Source: Gammaproteobacteria bacterium
Lineage (GTDB): Bacteria; Pseudomonadota; Gammaproteobacteria; Burkholderiales; Rhodocyclaceae
Direction: 5' to 3'
NCBI GenBank assembly: GCA_018824085.1
Contig: JAHJHI010000034.1
Location: 124,001 to 188,000 of the forward strand
DNA: 64,000 nucleotides
Shown: positions 36,454 through 45,270 of the stretch, in pieces
Position numbering within the stretch: position 1 is the stretch's first letter
How the letters are laid out: each line of letters starts with the position of its first letter
Notes under the pieces: generated by a model
What the model saw: the letters and a program-made list of their open reading frames with translations, nothing else
Database searches by the model: none
Told to the model about the DNA's origin: nothing
Made by a program: the position numbers and the translations under genes

Positions 36454-38829
36454 ATGAGTGTGGCGACGCCTCCGGCGAGCGACCTGGGCGCAATGAGCGA
36501 CGTTTCCAGCCGGCTTGCCTTCTTCAAGAACCTGCAGGGTGTGACCAACCGGATCCACGCGACGACGAATATCGACGAAATCATGCTTGAACTGTCGCAG
36601 GAGATTTCCGCGCTGTTCAACGCTGACCGTCTGACGATCTATGTGCTCGGCGACGACCGGTCGACCATCGTGTCCAAGGTCAAGACCGGTCTGAACTCGT
36701 TCAAGGACCTGCGCCTGCCGCTGACCGAGCAGTCCATAGCCGGTTTCGTCGGCATGAGCCGCAAGCTGCTGAATCTGCGCGACGTCTACGACGAGGACGA
36801 GCTGAAGTCGCACGCGCCCAGCCTGCGATTTCTCGATGGCGTGGACAAGAAGACCGGCTATCGCACCAAGCAGATGCTGGTGGCCCCGATTCTGGACCCG
36901 GAAAAGAAGGACTTGCTAGGCGTCGTCCAGCTCATCAACAACAAGGCCGGACAGCCGTTCTCGGCGCTGGCCGAAGAGGGGTTGCTCAGCATGGCGCACA
37001 CGCTGGCCGTGGCGTTCCAGCAGCGCAGCAAGCCGGCGCATGTCGTGAAGTCCAAGTACGACTATCTGGTCGTCGATGGCGTCATGTCGGCACAGGAGTT
37101 CGATCTTGCATCGCGGGCGGCGCGGCGCAAGGGCCTCGACATCGAGGACATCCTGACGCGCGACTTCCAGGTCAAGCAGGCGGCCATCGGCAACTCACTG
37201 TCCAAGTTCTTCGGCGTCGAGCACGAACCGTTCAGGGCCGAGCGGATCAAGCCGTTCGACCTCATCAAGAACCTCAAGCGCGAGTATCTCGAAGAGCAGC
37301 AGTGGGTACCGGTGGAAGAGGGGCGGGATGGCATCGTCATCATTGCGCTCGATCCCGAGAAGGTCAAAGGATCGCGCGTCATCAACAACATCTTCCCGAA
37401 GTCGAAGCTGATCTACCGGGTGACGACGACCCGCGAATTCGTGCAGACGCTCGACCTGTTCTACGGTTCGACGATGGACGACACCAGTGTCGGCGATCTG
37501 CTGTCCGACATGCTGAGCGAGGAAGACGAGGCGATCGAGTCGGGCGGCGACGATGTCAGTGCCGCCGCCGACAACGAGCTGGTACGCCTGGTCAACAAGA
37601 TCATCGTCGATGCCTATCAGCAGGGCGCGTCCGACATCCACATCGAACCGCGTCCCGGCAAGGACAAGACGCATGTGCGCTTCCGCAAGGACGGCACGCT
37701 GCACCCGTACATCGAAGTTCCGGCCAGCTACCGCAGCGCGCTGGTCACGCGCCTGAAGATCATGTGCGACCTCGACATTTCGGAGCGTCGCAAGCCGCAG
37801 GACGGCAAGATCAAGTTCCGCAAGTTCGGTCCGCTGGACATCGAGTTGCGGGTGGCCACCATTCCGTCCGCTGGCGGCGTCGAAGACGTGGTGATGCGTA
37901 TCCTCGCCGCGGGCGAACCCATTCCCATCGACAAGCTGGGCGTGCTGCCCTACAACCTCGGCAAGCTGAAGGAGGCGGTGAGCAAGCCGTACGGCCTGTT
38001 CTTCGTGTGCGGTCCGACCGGTTCCGGCAAGACGACCACGCTGCACTCCATCCTCGGCTACATCAACACGCCGGAAACCAAGATATGGACCGCTGAAGAC
38101 CCGGTCGAAATCACGCAGAAGGGGTTGCGCCAGGTCCAGATCAACAAGAAGGCCGGGCTGGATTTTCCGGCCATCATGCGCGCCTTCCTGCGGGCCGACC
38201 CCGACGTGATCATGGTCGGCGAAATGCGCGACCGCGAAACGGTCGCCATCGGCATCGAAGCATCGCTGACCGGCCACCTCGTGTTCTCGACGCTGCATAC
38301 CAACAGCGCACCCGAGTCCATCGTGCGCCTGCTCGACATGGGGATGGATCCGTTCAACTTTGCTGACGCGCTGCTCGGCATCCTCGCGCAGCGCCTCGCG
38401 AAGCGGCTCTGTCCGTCATGCAAGGAAGCCTGGCATCCGAGCGCGGATGAAATGAAGCACTTCGTCGAGGAGTACTGCGGAGAGTTGCGCAACACGACGG
38501 ACTTCAAGATCGACGCCGAGGGCGCGATGAATGCCGTGCTGGCGAACTGGCGCAGCGCCTACGCCGACGACAAGGGCCGCTTCACGTTTCATCGCGCCAA
38601 GGGATGTTCCGAATGTGGCGAAACGGGATACCGCGGTCGTCTCGGCCTGCATGAACTGATGATAGGCACCGACGCGATCAAGAAGCACATCCAGGAGCGG
38701 GAGCGCGTGGCAACGATGCTGGCGACCGCACTTGAAGAGGGCATGCGCACACTGAAGATGGACGGCATGGAAAAGGTGCTCGCCGGCGCGACGGACATGA
38801 AGCAGGTTCGTGCGGTGTGCATCAAATAG
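36454..38829 (+). CDS. GAF/MshEN-like/GspE-PilB secretion ATPase chimera
   Basis: 791 aa. An N-terminal GAF sensor (about 25-190), an MshEN-like segment (about 205-265) and a type II secretion/type IV pilus ATPase (about 390-791). Walker A GPTGSGKTTTLHS (about 520), Walker B DPDVIMVGEMRDRE (about 583) and two CxxC pairs (LCPSCKE about 651, CSECGE about 717) for Zn are intact, so catalysis is likely. The MshEN RLG motif reads KYD, so canonical c-di-GMP binding is doubtful. No pilC/gspF, prepilin peptidase or pilin gene is adjacent except pilA two genes on. A PilB paralogue tuned by a small ligand is one reading. Confidence 0.9.
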   Translation: MSVATPPASDLGAMSDVSSRLAFFKNLQGVTNRIHATTNIDEIMLELSQEISALFNADRLTIYVLGDDRSTIVSKVKTGLNSFKDLRLPLTEQSIAGFVGMSRKLLNLRDVYDEDELKSHAPSLRFLDGVDKKTGYRTKQMLVAPILDPEKKDLLGVVQLINNKAGQPFSALAEEGLLSMAHTLAVAFQQRSKPAHVVKSKYDYLVVDGVMSAQEFDLASRAARRKGLDIEDILTRDFQVKQAAIGNSLSKFFGVEHEPFRAERIKPFDLIKNLKREYLEEQQWVPVEEGRDGIVIIALDPEKVKGSRVINNIFPKSKLIYRVTTTREFVQTLDLFYGSTMDDTSVGDLLSDMLSEEDEAIESGGDDVSAAADNELVRLVNKIIVDAYQQGASDIHIEPRPGKDKTHVRFRKDGTLHPYIEVPASYRSALVTRLKIMCDLDISERRKPQDGKIKFRKFGPLDIELRVATIPSAGGVEDVVMRILAAGEPIPIDKLGVLPYNLGKLKEAVSKPYGLFFVCGPTGSGKTTTLHSILGYINTPETKIWTAEDPVEITQKGLRQVQINKKAGLDFPAIMRAFLRADPDVIMVGEMRDRETVAIGIEASLTGHLVFSTLHTNSAPESIVRLLDMGMDPFNFADALLGILAQRLAKRLCPSCKEAWHPSADEMKHFVEEYCGELRNTTDFKIDAEGAMNAVLANWRSAYADDKGRFTFHRAKGCSECGETGYRGRLGLHELMIGTDAIKKHIQERERVATMLATALEEGMRTLKMDGMEKVLAGATDMKQVRAVCIK

Positions 38830-38839
38830 GGCAGCCCGC

Positions 38840-40471
38840 ATGGACACTCTCGACGACCTGCTGCGCAGGCTTGAACAACTCAACGAGATCGGAGCCGCGC
38901 TGTCGAACGAGCGCAGCATCGACGCGCTGCTCGAAAAGATACTGCTGGCGGCCAAGACCATCACGCATGCCGATGGCGGTACGCTCTACCGCACCGACGA
39001 GGCGGCGGAACATCTGCGTTTCGAAATCATGCGCACCGACTCCCTGGGCATCGCGATGGGCGGCACCAGCGGCAAGCGCATCGTGTTTGCGCCGCTGCCG
39101 CTGCATCTCGACGACGGCGCCCCCAATCTGTCCATGGTGGCGGCCTACAGCGCGCTGAAGCGCGAAACGGTCAACATCGCAGACGCCTACCGCGCTGACG
39201 GCTTCGACTTCTCCGGCACGCGCGCCTTTGACGCCCGCACCGGATACCGCTCGACCAGTTTCCTTACCGTGCCGATGATGAATCACGAAGGTCGCGTGAT
39301 CGGCGTGCTGCAACTCATCAATGCAGTCAGCCCGGTGTCGGGTGCCGTAAGTGCGTTCACCGACTCCGACCGGCGTCTGGTCGAATCGCTCGCGTCGCAG
39401 GCCGCCATCGCGCTGACCAACCGGCAGCTGGTAAGCCAGCTCGAGGCGCTGTTCGAGTCCTTCATCACGCTCATCAACAACGCGATCGACGAGAAGTCTC
39501 CCTACACGGGCGGCCATTGCCAGCGTGTGCCGACGCTGACCATGATGCTCGCCGAAGCGGTGAACGATACGGCTGAAGGCCCGCTGGCCGGTTTCACGAT
39601 GACCGACGCCGACCGCTACGAACTGAAGATCGCGGGCCTGCTGCACGACTGCGGCAAGGTGACGACGCCGGTGCACGTCGTCGACAAGGCAACCAAGCTG
39701 CAGACCATCTTCGACCGCATCGAGCTGGTCGACACGCGTTTCGAGCTGATACGCCGGGACATCCAGCTGTCGGCGCTGCAAAGCCGCCTGCAGGCGGGGC
39801 CGGAGGCGAGCCAGACGGTGCTTGCCCGGATCGAACGTCACGGCGCCGACCGCCTGCGCGACATCGACGAAGACCGCGCTTTCCTGCACCACGCCAACAT
39901 CGGCTCGGAGCGGATGGGCGACGCCGACGTCGAACGCGTGCATGCCATCTCGCGGCGCTGGCGCTGGACCGATGCGCAGGGCGGGGAACACGCCTGCCTG
40001 AGCGACGACGAGGTGGAGAACCTCACGATACGAGCCGGCACGCTGACCGGTGCCGAGCGCGAAATCATCAACTACCACATCGAGTCGACGATACGCATGC
40101 TGGAAGCGCTGCCCTGGCCGCGCCACCTCGCCAACGTGCCCGAATACGCGGGTGGCCACCACGAACGCATGGACGGCAAGGGCTACCCGCGCGGGCTGAC
40201 GCGCGAGCAGATGAGCGTGCAGGCCCGCGTGATGGGCATCGCCGACATCTTCGAGGCGCTGACCGCGAAGGACCGCCCGTACAAGCGTCCGATGCGCCTG
40301 TCCGAGGCGCTGCACATCCTCGGCAAGTTCCGCCTGAACGGCCACATCGACCCCGATCTGTTCGACGTGTTCGTGCGCCAGCGCGTCTATCTCAAGTACG
40401 CCGATATGTATCTCGACGCCGAACAGATCGACCCGGTCGACTTCTCCGCCATCCCCGGCTACCAGCCCTGA
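38840..40471 (+). CDS. GAF and HD-GYP domain protein (c-di-GMP phosphodiesterase type)
   Basis: 543 aa. A short coiled helix, a GAF domain (about 10-195) and an HD-GYP domain (about 205-520). Metal motifs LLHDCGK (about 268-274) and HHERMDGKGYP (about 440-450) are intact, so hydrolysis of c-di-GMP to pGpG or GMP is predicted. Between HD and GYP lies roughly 110 residues more than usual, with its own charged helices. Cytosolic, no transmembrane segment. Starts 10 bases after the GspE-like gene and shares the GAF type, so the two may sense the same ligand. Confidence 0.9.
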   Translation: MDTLDDLLRRLEQLNEIGAALSNERSIDALLEKILLAAKTITHADGGTLYRTDEAAEHLRFEIMRTDSLGIAMGGTSGKRIVFAPLPLHLDDGAPNLSMVAAYSALKRETVNIADAYRADGFDFSGTRAFDARTGYRSTSFLTVPMMNHEGRVIGVLQLINAVSPVSGAVSAFTDSDRRLVESLASQAAIALTNRQLVSQLEALFESFITLINNAIDEKSPYTGGHCQRVPTLTMMLAEAVNDTAEGPLAGFTMTDADRYELKIAGLLHDCGKVTTPVHVVDKATKLQTIFDRIELVDTRFELIRRDIQLSALQSRLQAGPEASQTVLARIERHGADRLRDIDEDRAFLHHANIGSERMGDADVERVHAISRRWRWTDAQGGEHACLSDDEVENLTIRAGTLTGAEREIINYHIESTIRMLEALPWPRHLANVPEYAGGHHERMDGKGYPRGLTREQMSVQARVMGIADIFEALTAKDRPYKRPMRLSEALHILGKFRLNGHIDPDLFDVFVRQRVYLKYADMYLDAEQIDPVDFSAIPGYQP

Positions 40472-40482
40472 ACTGACAATTT

Positions 40483-40537
40483 GTGTCACATGGTGCCGGC
40501 CGGCGTCAGTCCACCAGCATGTGTTTCAGACTGTGTC
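40483..40537 (+). promoter_or_regulatory. GTGTC boxes upstream of pilA, possible PilR sites
   Basis: Two GTGTC elements (40483-40487 and 40533-40537) lie about 110 and 60 bases upstream of the -24/-12 promoter. PilR of Pseudomonas binds clustered (C/G)TGTC boxes upstream of pilA. The resemblance is suggestive only. Confidence 0.4.
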
Positions 40538-40595
40538 AGCACGTCTGCAACAAAAAATCACATGAATTCAAGTGGATGTAAAAAAGTGCCAAAGC

Positions 40596-40610
40596 TGGCA
40601 CCCGCCTTGC
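40596..40610 (+). promoter_or_regulatory. Sigma-54 promoter of pilA
   Basis: TGGCACCCGCCTTGC has GG and GC elements with exactly ten bases between them, matching the -24/-12 consensus TGGCAC-N5-TTGC. It lies 55 bases before the pilA ATG and is the expected promoter type for a PilS/PilR-controlled major pilin. Confidence 0.88.
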
Positions 40611-40665
40611 TCGATATCCACCTGAGCGCAACGGCGCCCGTACCGTTCAACCCCAGGAGATAGAC

Positions 40666-41130
40666 ATGAAGAAAGTCCAGCAAGGTTTTACCCTGATCGA
40701 ACTGATGATCGTCGTCGCGATCATCGGCATCTTGGCCGCGATCGCCATTCCGCAATATCAGGACTACACGGTGCGCGCGAAGATCGCCAGCGTGCTGGCT
40801 TCCCTTGGCGCGGTGAAGACGGCTGTTGGTATCTGCATCCAGGAAAACGGTGGCGATGAAAGTGTATGTGATGCAGGTGATTTTAATATTCCGACCACGC
40901 TTCAGACCAACGAGATCGCGAGCATTGCCGTAGATGGAGGAGAGATCACCGCAACGCTGAATACTGGCATCGGCAAGAATGTAGGTGGTGACCTCGTTCT
41001 CAGGCCCACTGCGAATTCAAATTCCGCAAGCGTGACTTGGACCTATCAAGCCGACGGAATCACGAACACTGTCGCTACTGAAGCAATCGAGAAGACGTAC
41101 GCCAAGTACGGCGGCGGCGGCGGTAGCTAA
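40666..41130 (+). CDS. pilA: Type IV major pilin PilA
   Basis: 154 aa prepilin. Short leader MKKVQQG, cleavage before Phe8, then Glu at mature position 5 and the hydrophobic assembly helix [20 protein letters not shown]. Only two Cys (57 and 68), close together in the alpha-beta loop, so the classical C-terminal disulfide loop is absent. The protein ends in five Gly and one Ser, encoded by a GGC triplet run (41110-41124). A strong AGGAG precedes the ATG. Flanked by a sigma-54 promoter and a perfect terminator, so mostly monocistronic. Confidence 0.95.
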   Translation: MKKVQQGFTLIELMIVVAIIGILAAIAIPQYQDYTVRAKIASVLASLGAVKTAVGICIQENGGDESVCDAGDFNIPTTLQTNEIASIAVDGGEITATLNTGIGKNVGGDLVLRPTANSNSASVTWTYQADGITNTVATEAIEKTYAKYGGGGGS

Positions 41131-41150
41131 GCTTGCAAGGACTGATGCAG

Positions 41151-41178
41151 AAAGGAGCTCTCCGAGCTCCTTTTTTTT
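41151..41178 (+). terminator. Rho-independent terminator after pilA
   Basis: GGAGCTC (41154-41160) pairs with GAGCTCC (41164-41170) around TCC, preceded by AAA and followed by eight T. Ends the abundant pilA message, and limited read-through could feed the next gene. Confidence 0.92.
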
Positions 41179-41199
41179 GATCCTTACAGACTCTCCCCC

Positions 41200-42651
41200 A
41201 TGAAGCAGACGATCAATTTCCGGAACATGGGAATGCAGCCCTGTCTGGCGCAGGCGCGTCTTGCGCTGCTTGTGATCGGTTTCTTTGCATCGGGCTTCAG
41301 CGCCTTTCTGTTGTTCAAACCTGAATATCCGTACTCCTGGTACGACCATCAGCGCGTGATGCAAATGCTGTGGCTGACGCTGTCAATGGTGTTCCTGCCC
41401 TTTACAAGCGAAGACACAAGGCATCGCTTGCTCGGGATCATGGCAATGCTGGCTGTTGCGGGTGTCGCGTTGCCACTGCTGCATGGCGTGTCGCCACGTG
41501 CGATGTACATCGAGGCCCTCTCTCTTGCCTTGCTGGTGATCGCAGCGAGCTGGTGGGCAGGCCTGATCCGCGCGCATGGCCTGTCCGACGCCCTGCTGCT
41601 GAGCGCACAGCTCGCCATTGCCTGGTACGTCTTCCTTTCACTGCTGTCCCTTGCCGCCCTGCTGGTTGTGGGCGTATTGCCGAACCCCTTCACCTTCCTC
41701 GACGGGTTCAGCAACCCGCGCTTTTTCGGCGCGTGGATCACGCTTTCCTGGCCTTTGCTGTTGTTGCGGCCACGCATTCTCGAGCACGCTGGCGCGCGCC
41801 GCGCACGGCTCTGGGGTGCCGCCCTGTTCGTGTTGCTGGCCTTGTGGTGGGCGCTCGCCTTCTTTTCCGGTACCCGCGCAACCTGGCTTGCAGCTGCCGT
41901 CACGCTGGTGCTGACAGCGCTGTGCAGCAGGTCAGCCCGCAGTCTGGCGGTGCGCGCGGCACTGGCGATCTTTACCGGATTTCTGCTGCACCAGATGCTG
42001 TTCGTGCTCATGCCGGCCTGGGCGACCGGCCTTGACTCCGCGAACGCCCTGGACAGATTGCGGGAGGGAATGGCGTTGTCGAGCCGTGACGTGCTGTGGA
42101 AGCTGGCATGGCAAGGCATCGTTGAACGGCCGTGGTTCGGTGCCGGGCCGATGATGTTCTCCGCGACCAACAATGGCGTCGCCAGTACCACGCACAATAT
42201 CACGCTGCAGCTGGCGTATGAATGGGGGGTGCCGTTTGCGCTGGTGGTCATTGCCTGCACCGGGCGCGCGTTGTGGCGCCAGTTCCTGCTTTGCCGGACG
42301 GACGGTGGCCCGGTCCGCCTCGTGCTCTGGATGTGCATTGTCGGCGGACTGGTCGAAGCGCAGTTCGACGGCTTGCTGAGCGCGCCGCACAGCCAGTTCC
42401 TGTTCACCGTGTTGTGTGCCTGGCTGTTGTCGCTCGATGCGCCGGCGCAGCCCCGACTCGACGGCTGGCGCGCGCGCGCGTGGCCGGTGGCGCGCTTCGT
42501 TCCGCTGGCCGTGGCGCTGCTGTTGTGGTGGTCTGTCCGGCCGGAGCTGTCGCGTCTGGAAGCGTGGGAGTACGAGTGTTTTAAGCTCACCGGTGCCGGG
42601 CACTTCCAGCCCCGATACTGGGGGCAGGGGGTGATCTTTCCGGACAACTGA
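41200..42651 (+). CDS. O-antigen ligase-like protein, candidate pilin O-oligosaccharyltransferase
   Basis: 483 aa membrane protein with about twelve hydrophobic segments and a large periplasmic loop near residues 275-345, the layout of the Wzy_C/WaaL/PglL/TfpO group. The conserved segment RPWFGAGPM (about 310) followed by HNITLQLAYEWGVP is the family's loop signature, including the usual loop His. Its position just downstream of pilA, plus the C-terminal Ser of that pilin, matches tfpO (pilO) of Pseudomonas aeruginosa group I strains. No lipopolysaccharide genes are near. A Wzy or WaaL role elsewhere cannot be excluded. Confidence 0.8.
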   Translation: MKQTINFRNMGMQPCLAQARLALLVIGFFASGFSAFLLFKPEYPYSWYDHQRVMQMLWLTLSMVFLPFTSEDTRHRLLGIMAMLAVAGVALPLLHGVSPRAMYIEALSLALLVIAASWWAGLIRAHGLSDALLLSAQLAIAWYVFLSLLSLAALLVVGVLPNPFTFLDGFSNPRFFGAWITLSWPLLLLRPRILEHAGARRARLWGAALFVLLALWWALAFFSGTRATWLAAAVTLVLTALCSRSARSLAVRAALAIFTGFLLHQMLFVLMPAWATGLDSANALDRLREGMALSSRDVLWKLAWQGIVERPWFGAGPMMFSATNNGVASTTHNITLQLAYEWGVPFALVVIACTGRALWRQFLLCRTDGGPVRLVLWMCIVGGLVEAQFDGLLSAPHSQFLFTVLCAWLLSLDAPAQPRLDGWRARAWPVARFVPLAVALLLWWSVRPELSRLEAWEYECFKLTGAGHFQPRYWGQGVIFPDN

Positions 42652-42655
42652 CCCG

Positions 42656-43114
42656 TCAGTCCTCTGCCAGATCCGCCCCGATGCACGCCCGCAGCACTGT
42701 CTGCGTTTCACCGTTGCGCACCCGGTTCGTGAACCACCAGATTGCGCCCTTCTTCACCGACCAGTCCGCTTCTTCACCCGACAGCAGCAATGCGGACAGG
42801 CGGCCCAGCGTAGGTTGGTGGCCGACGACGACGACGGCGCCGCCGCTCGCGGGCCATTCGGTGGCGGCGATGAGGTCAGCGACGGAGGCGTCGGTGTTGA
42901 GCTGGCGCGATGTTTCAAACTCGACGCCGAGTGCCTGAGCGGTCTGCTGGGCGCGTGTGGCGGGGCTGACCAGGATGCGGGTGTTCTTGGGCAGGCGGGG
43001 CTTGAGCCACTGCGCCATCTGCCTGGCCTGACGCTCGCCGCGCGCGGACAGCTTGCGCGTCGCGTCGGGCAGCGTGTCGAGCGCCTCTGCATGACGCCAC
43101 AATATCAATTCCAT
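42656..43114 (-). CDS. sixA: Phosphohistidine phosphatase SixA
   Basis: Histidine phosphatase superfamily protein (152 aa). RHAEA at the N-terminus gives the phospho-accepting His, the partner Arg is in SPATRAQQTA and the second His in VGHQPTLGRL. SixA removes phosphate from HPt domains (ArcB in E. coli) or from PtsO. The target here is unknown. Convergent with the ligase-like gene, 4 bases between stops. Confidence 0.9.
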   Translation of the reverse strand: MELILWRHAEALDTLPDATRKLSARGERQARQMAQWLKPRLPKNTRILVSPATRAQQTAQALGVEFETSRQLNTDASVADLIAATEWPASGGAVVVVGHQPTLGRLSALLLSGEEADWSVKKGAIWWFTNRVRNGETQTVLRACIGADLAED

Positions 43115-43205
43115 CGGTCACTCCTCCGTTCGATGTGTTGCGGCGCGCAGTGTGGGCAGGGCGCGTGACAGTGCCATGACGCATGTCGGTACCCGGCGCA
43201 TGCAT

Positions 43206-44696
43206 TCAGTGCGGCAACGGCATTCTCGCGAGGCGTTTGAGCAGGCGGGGCGCGTCGCCGATCACCTTGCGATAGCGCGGCTTGTGGAAACCGGCGATTC
43301 TGGCGACCGCGCCGATCAGCGCCGGATCGTCGCCGGCCGCGGCGAGCAGGCGCGGCCCGGCCTGGCTGAGGTCGTTCAGGAAGCCGAGCTGTTCCTGCGC
43401 ATCCGCCAATGCACCCAATGCGCGACGCGCCTTGCGGATGCCCAGCAGCGGTGCGAAGAACTCGATGGCATAGCGCATGCGCTTCACGTCGATGCGCAGC
43501 GCGTGCAGTGCGGCGATGTCACCGGTGCTGGCGTGACGCGCCGCGTCCGTCATGCGCGCGTGCGCGCGGGCAAGGCGCTTGCGTGCCAGTTGCTGCAGCG
43601 CGCGCGCGTCGTCATCTGCGGGCAGGCGGTGCAGCGTGGAGAGCAGCGCAATCATCAGGCGCGCCTGGCGCCCGTCCTGCAGCGCAATCATGGCGCGCCG
43701 GCGTATGCGCTCGCGCTCTGCCTTCAGCGCCACCTGCATGCGCAGCAGTTCCGGTGCGGGGACGACCTTGATGACCGGCGCCAACAGCTCCTCTTCGAGC
43801 ACATCGCGGTCACGGACTTCAGCCAGATCGCCGGCGAGTGCGCGCAGGCGGGCCGACAGGTCGCCCGCCGCGCCTTCGGGCAGAACCGGTCCGAACACGC
43901 GCAACGCGCTGCGCAGCCGGCGCAGCGACACGCGCATCTGATGGATGAATTCCGGCGCATCGGATTGCAGCGCTCCGGCTTCGTTCGCCTGGTACTGGCT
44001 GATGCAGTCGTACGTGATGGCGCGCAGAGCACTGGCCGCACCGCGTGTGGTGTCGATCGGCGAGCGTCCGGCGCGCACGGGGACCGCGCGGACGTCGTCG
44101 ACGAGATCGTAGCCGCGCTGCGCCTTGCTGCGTGACTCCGCCCGCAGCGGCAGTGACTGCGCCAGCCTGGCCGCGGCGTCCAGCAGTGCTTCGATCGGTG
44201 CGCCGGACAATTCCAGTTCGAGTTCGGAAATGATGTCCAGACGCCCGCCGGCCTCGACCGCACCGCGATCGGCCATCAGCAGCACCTCGCCGTCGCCTGC
44301 GGCGAAGCGCCATTCGCGCCGTTCGAACCGCGTATCGAAGATGGCGCTGAGCGATCCACTGTCGCGCAGACCTTCGAGCAGGCGGCGCAGCGCACCATCC
44401 TCGATCATCGAGAAATCAAAGCGACCGGAGAACGGCTGTTCCCATTCCGGTCGGGACGACAGCCCCGCGCTGGCAGAACTGGCGCACTTCACCGTCTGCA
44501 GCCAGCGGCGGCCGGCGCGGCGCAGACGCAGCGCAACGCGATGCCTGCGCAGCGTTAAATCCGGGGTGTCGAAATAGAGATTGCGCAGCGTCTGGGTGTG
44601 CGGCTTTGCCAGCGCCTCGCGCAGCATGGGATGGCGGGCGAATGCGCGCCATCCGCTGTCGGCCATCGCCAGCTTGAGTTCCGTTTCCTGACCCAT
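43206..44696 (-). CDS. CYTH-CHAD domain protein, probable inorganic triphosphatase
   Basis: 496 aa. N-terminal CYTH tunnel domain with the ExExK signature (ETELKL, residues 4-9) followed by alternating acidic and basic strands (about 1-200), then a CHAD helical domain (about 220-490) rich in His and Arg. The same fusion is E. coli YgiF, a triphosphatase. CHAD domains bind polyphosphate granules. Cytosolic. Confidence 0.9.
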   Translation of the reverse strand: MGQETELKLAMADSGWRAFARHPMLREALAKPHTQTLRNLYFDTPDLTLRRHRVALRLRRAGRRWLQTVKCASSASAGLSSRPEWEQPFSGRFDFSMIEDGALRRLLEGLRDSGSLSAIFDTRFERREWRFAAGDGEVLLMADRGAVEAGGRLDIISELELELSGAPIEALLDAAARLAQSLPLRAESRSKAQRGYDLVDDVRAVPVRAGRSPIDTTRGAASALRAITYDCISQYQANEAGALQSDAPEFIHQMRVSLRRLRSALRVFGPVLPEGAAGDLSARLRALAGDLAEVRDRDVLEEELLAPVIKVVPAPELLRMQVALKAERERIRRRAMIALQDGRQARLMIALLSTLHRLPADDDARALQQLARKRLARAHARMTDAARHASTGDIAALHALRIDVKRMRYAIEFFAPLLGIRKARRALGALADAQEQLGFLNDLSQAGPRLLAAAGDDPALIGAVARIAGFHKPRYRKVIGDAPRLLKRLARMPLPH

Positions 44697-44784
44697 GTCT
44701 GTCCTGTGACATCGGGCGACATTGCCCGTAGTGGCGCCGATGGTAAAACGAAAGGCCGGTGCGGCGTCACCTTGCCGGGGGCGT

Positions 44785-45270
44785 TCAGTCTGCCTGCCAG
44801 TGCCCCGATTTGCCGCCAGCCTTCTCCAGCAGGCGGATGTCGCTGATCTGCATGCCGCGATCGACCGCCTTGCACATGTCGTAGATGGTCAGCAGCGCGA
44901 CGCTCACGGCGGTCAGGGCCTCCATTTCGACGCCGGTCTGCCCGGTCGTGTGGGCGCTGACTTCACAGTGCACCCGGTGCGCGACTTCGTCGAGCGCAAA
45001 GTCGACACTCACCTTGGTGAGTGCGATCGGATGGCACAAGGGGATCAGGTCCGACGCGCGCTTCGACGCCTGGATGCCGGCGATGCGCGCAATGCCGAGC
45101 ACGTCGCCTTTCTTTGCCGTACCGCTGCGCACGAGTTCGAACGTGGCGGCTTGCATGCCGATGGATCCGGCTGCTCGCGCGACCCGGGCAGTGTGGGCCT
45201 TGGCGCCGACATCGACCATGTGGGCCTGGCCTTCGGCGTCGAAGTGGGTGAGGGCGTTATCGTTGCTCAT
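44785..45270 (-). CDS. moaC: Cyclic pyranopterin monophosphate synthase MoaC
   Basis: Molybdenum cofactor synthesis, converting the MoaA product to cPMP. 161 aa. [29 protein letters not shown] and the catalytic Lys in [11 protein letters not shown] are intact. ATG 45270 is preferred because it overlaps the stop of the upstream response-regulator gene (ATGA). A GTG two codons earlier is possible. No other mo- gene is near. Confidence 0.95.
   Translation of the reverse strand: MSNDNALTHFDAEGQAHMVDVGAKAHTARVARAAGSIGMQAATFELVRSGTAKKGDVLGIARIAGIQASKRASDLIPLCHPIALTKVSVDFALDEVAHRVHCEVSAHTTGQTGVEMEALTAVSVALLTIYDMCKAVDRGMQISDIRLLEKAGGKSGHWQAD

Noticed and set aside
38822-40489. 555-aa open frame on the minus strand
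   Set aside because: Antisense of the GAF/HD-GYP gene. Composition typical of GC-rich shadow frames.
41349-42686. 445-aa open frame on the minus strand
   Set aside because: Antisense of the O-antigen-ligase-like gene. Ser/Arg/Pro-rich without hydrophobic pattern, while the plus frame has a clear multi-helix membrane pattern.
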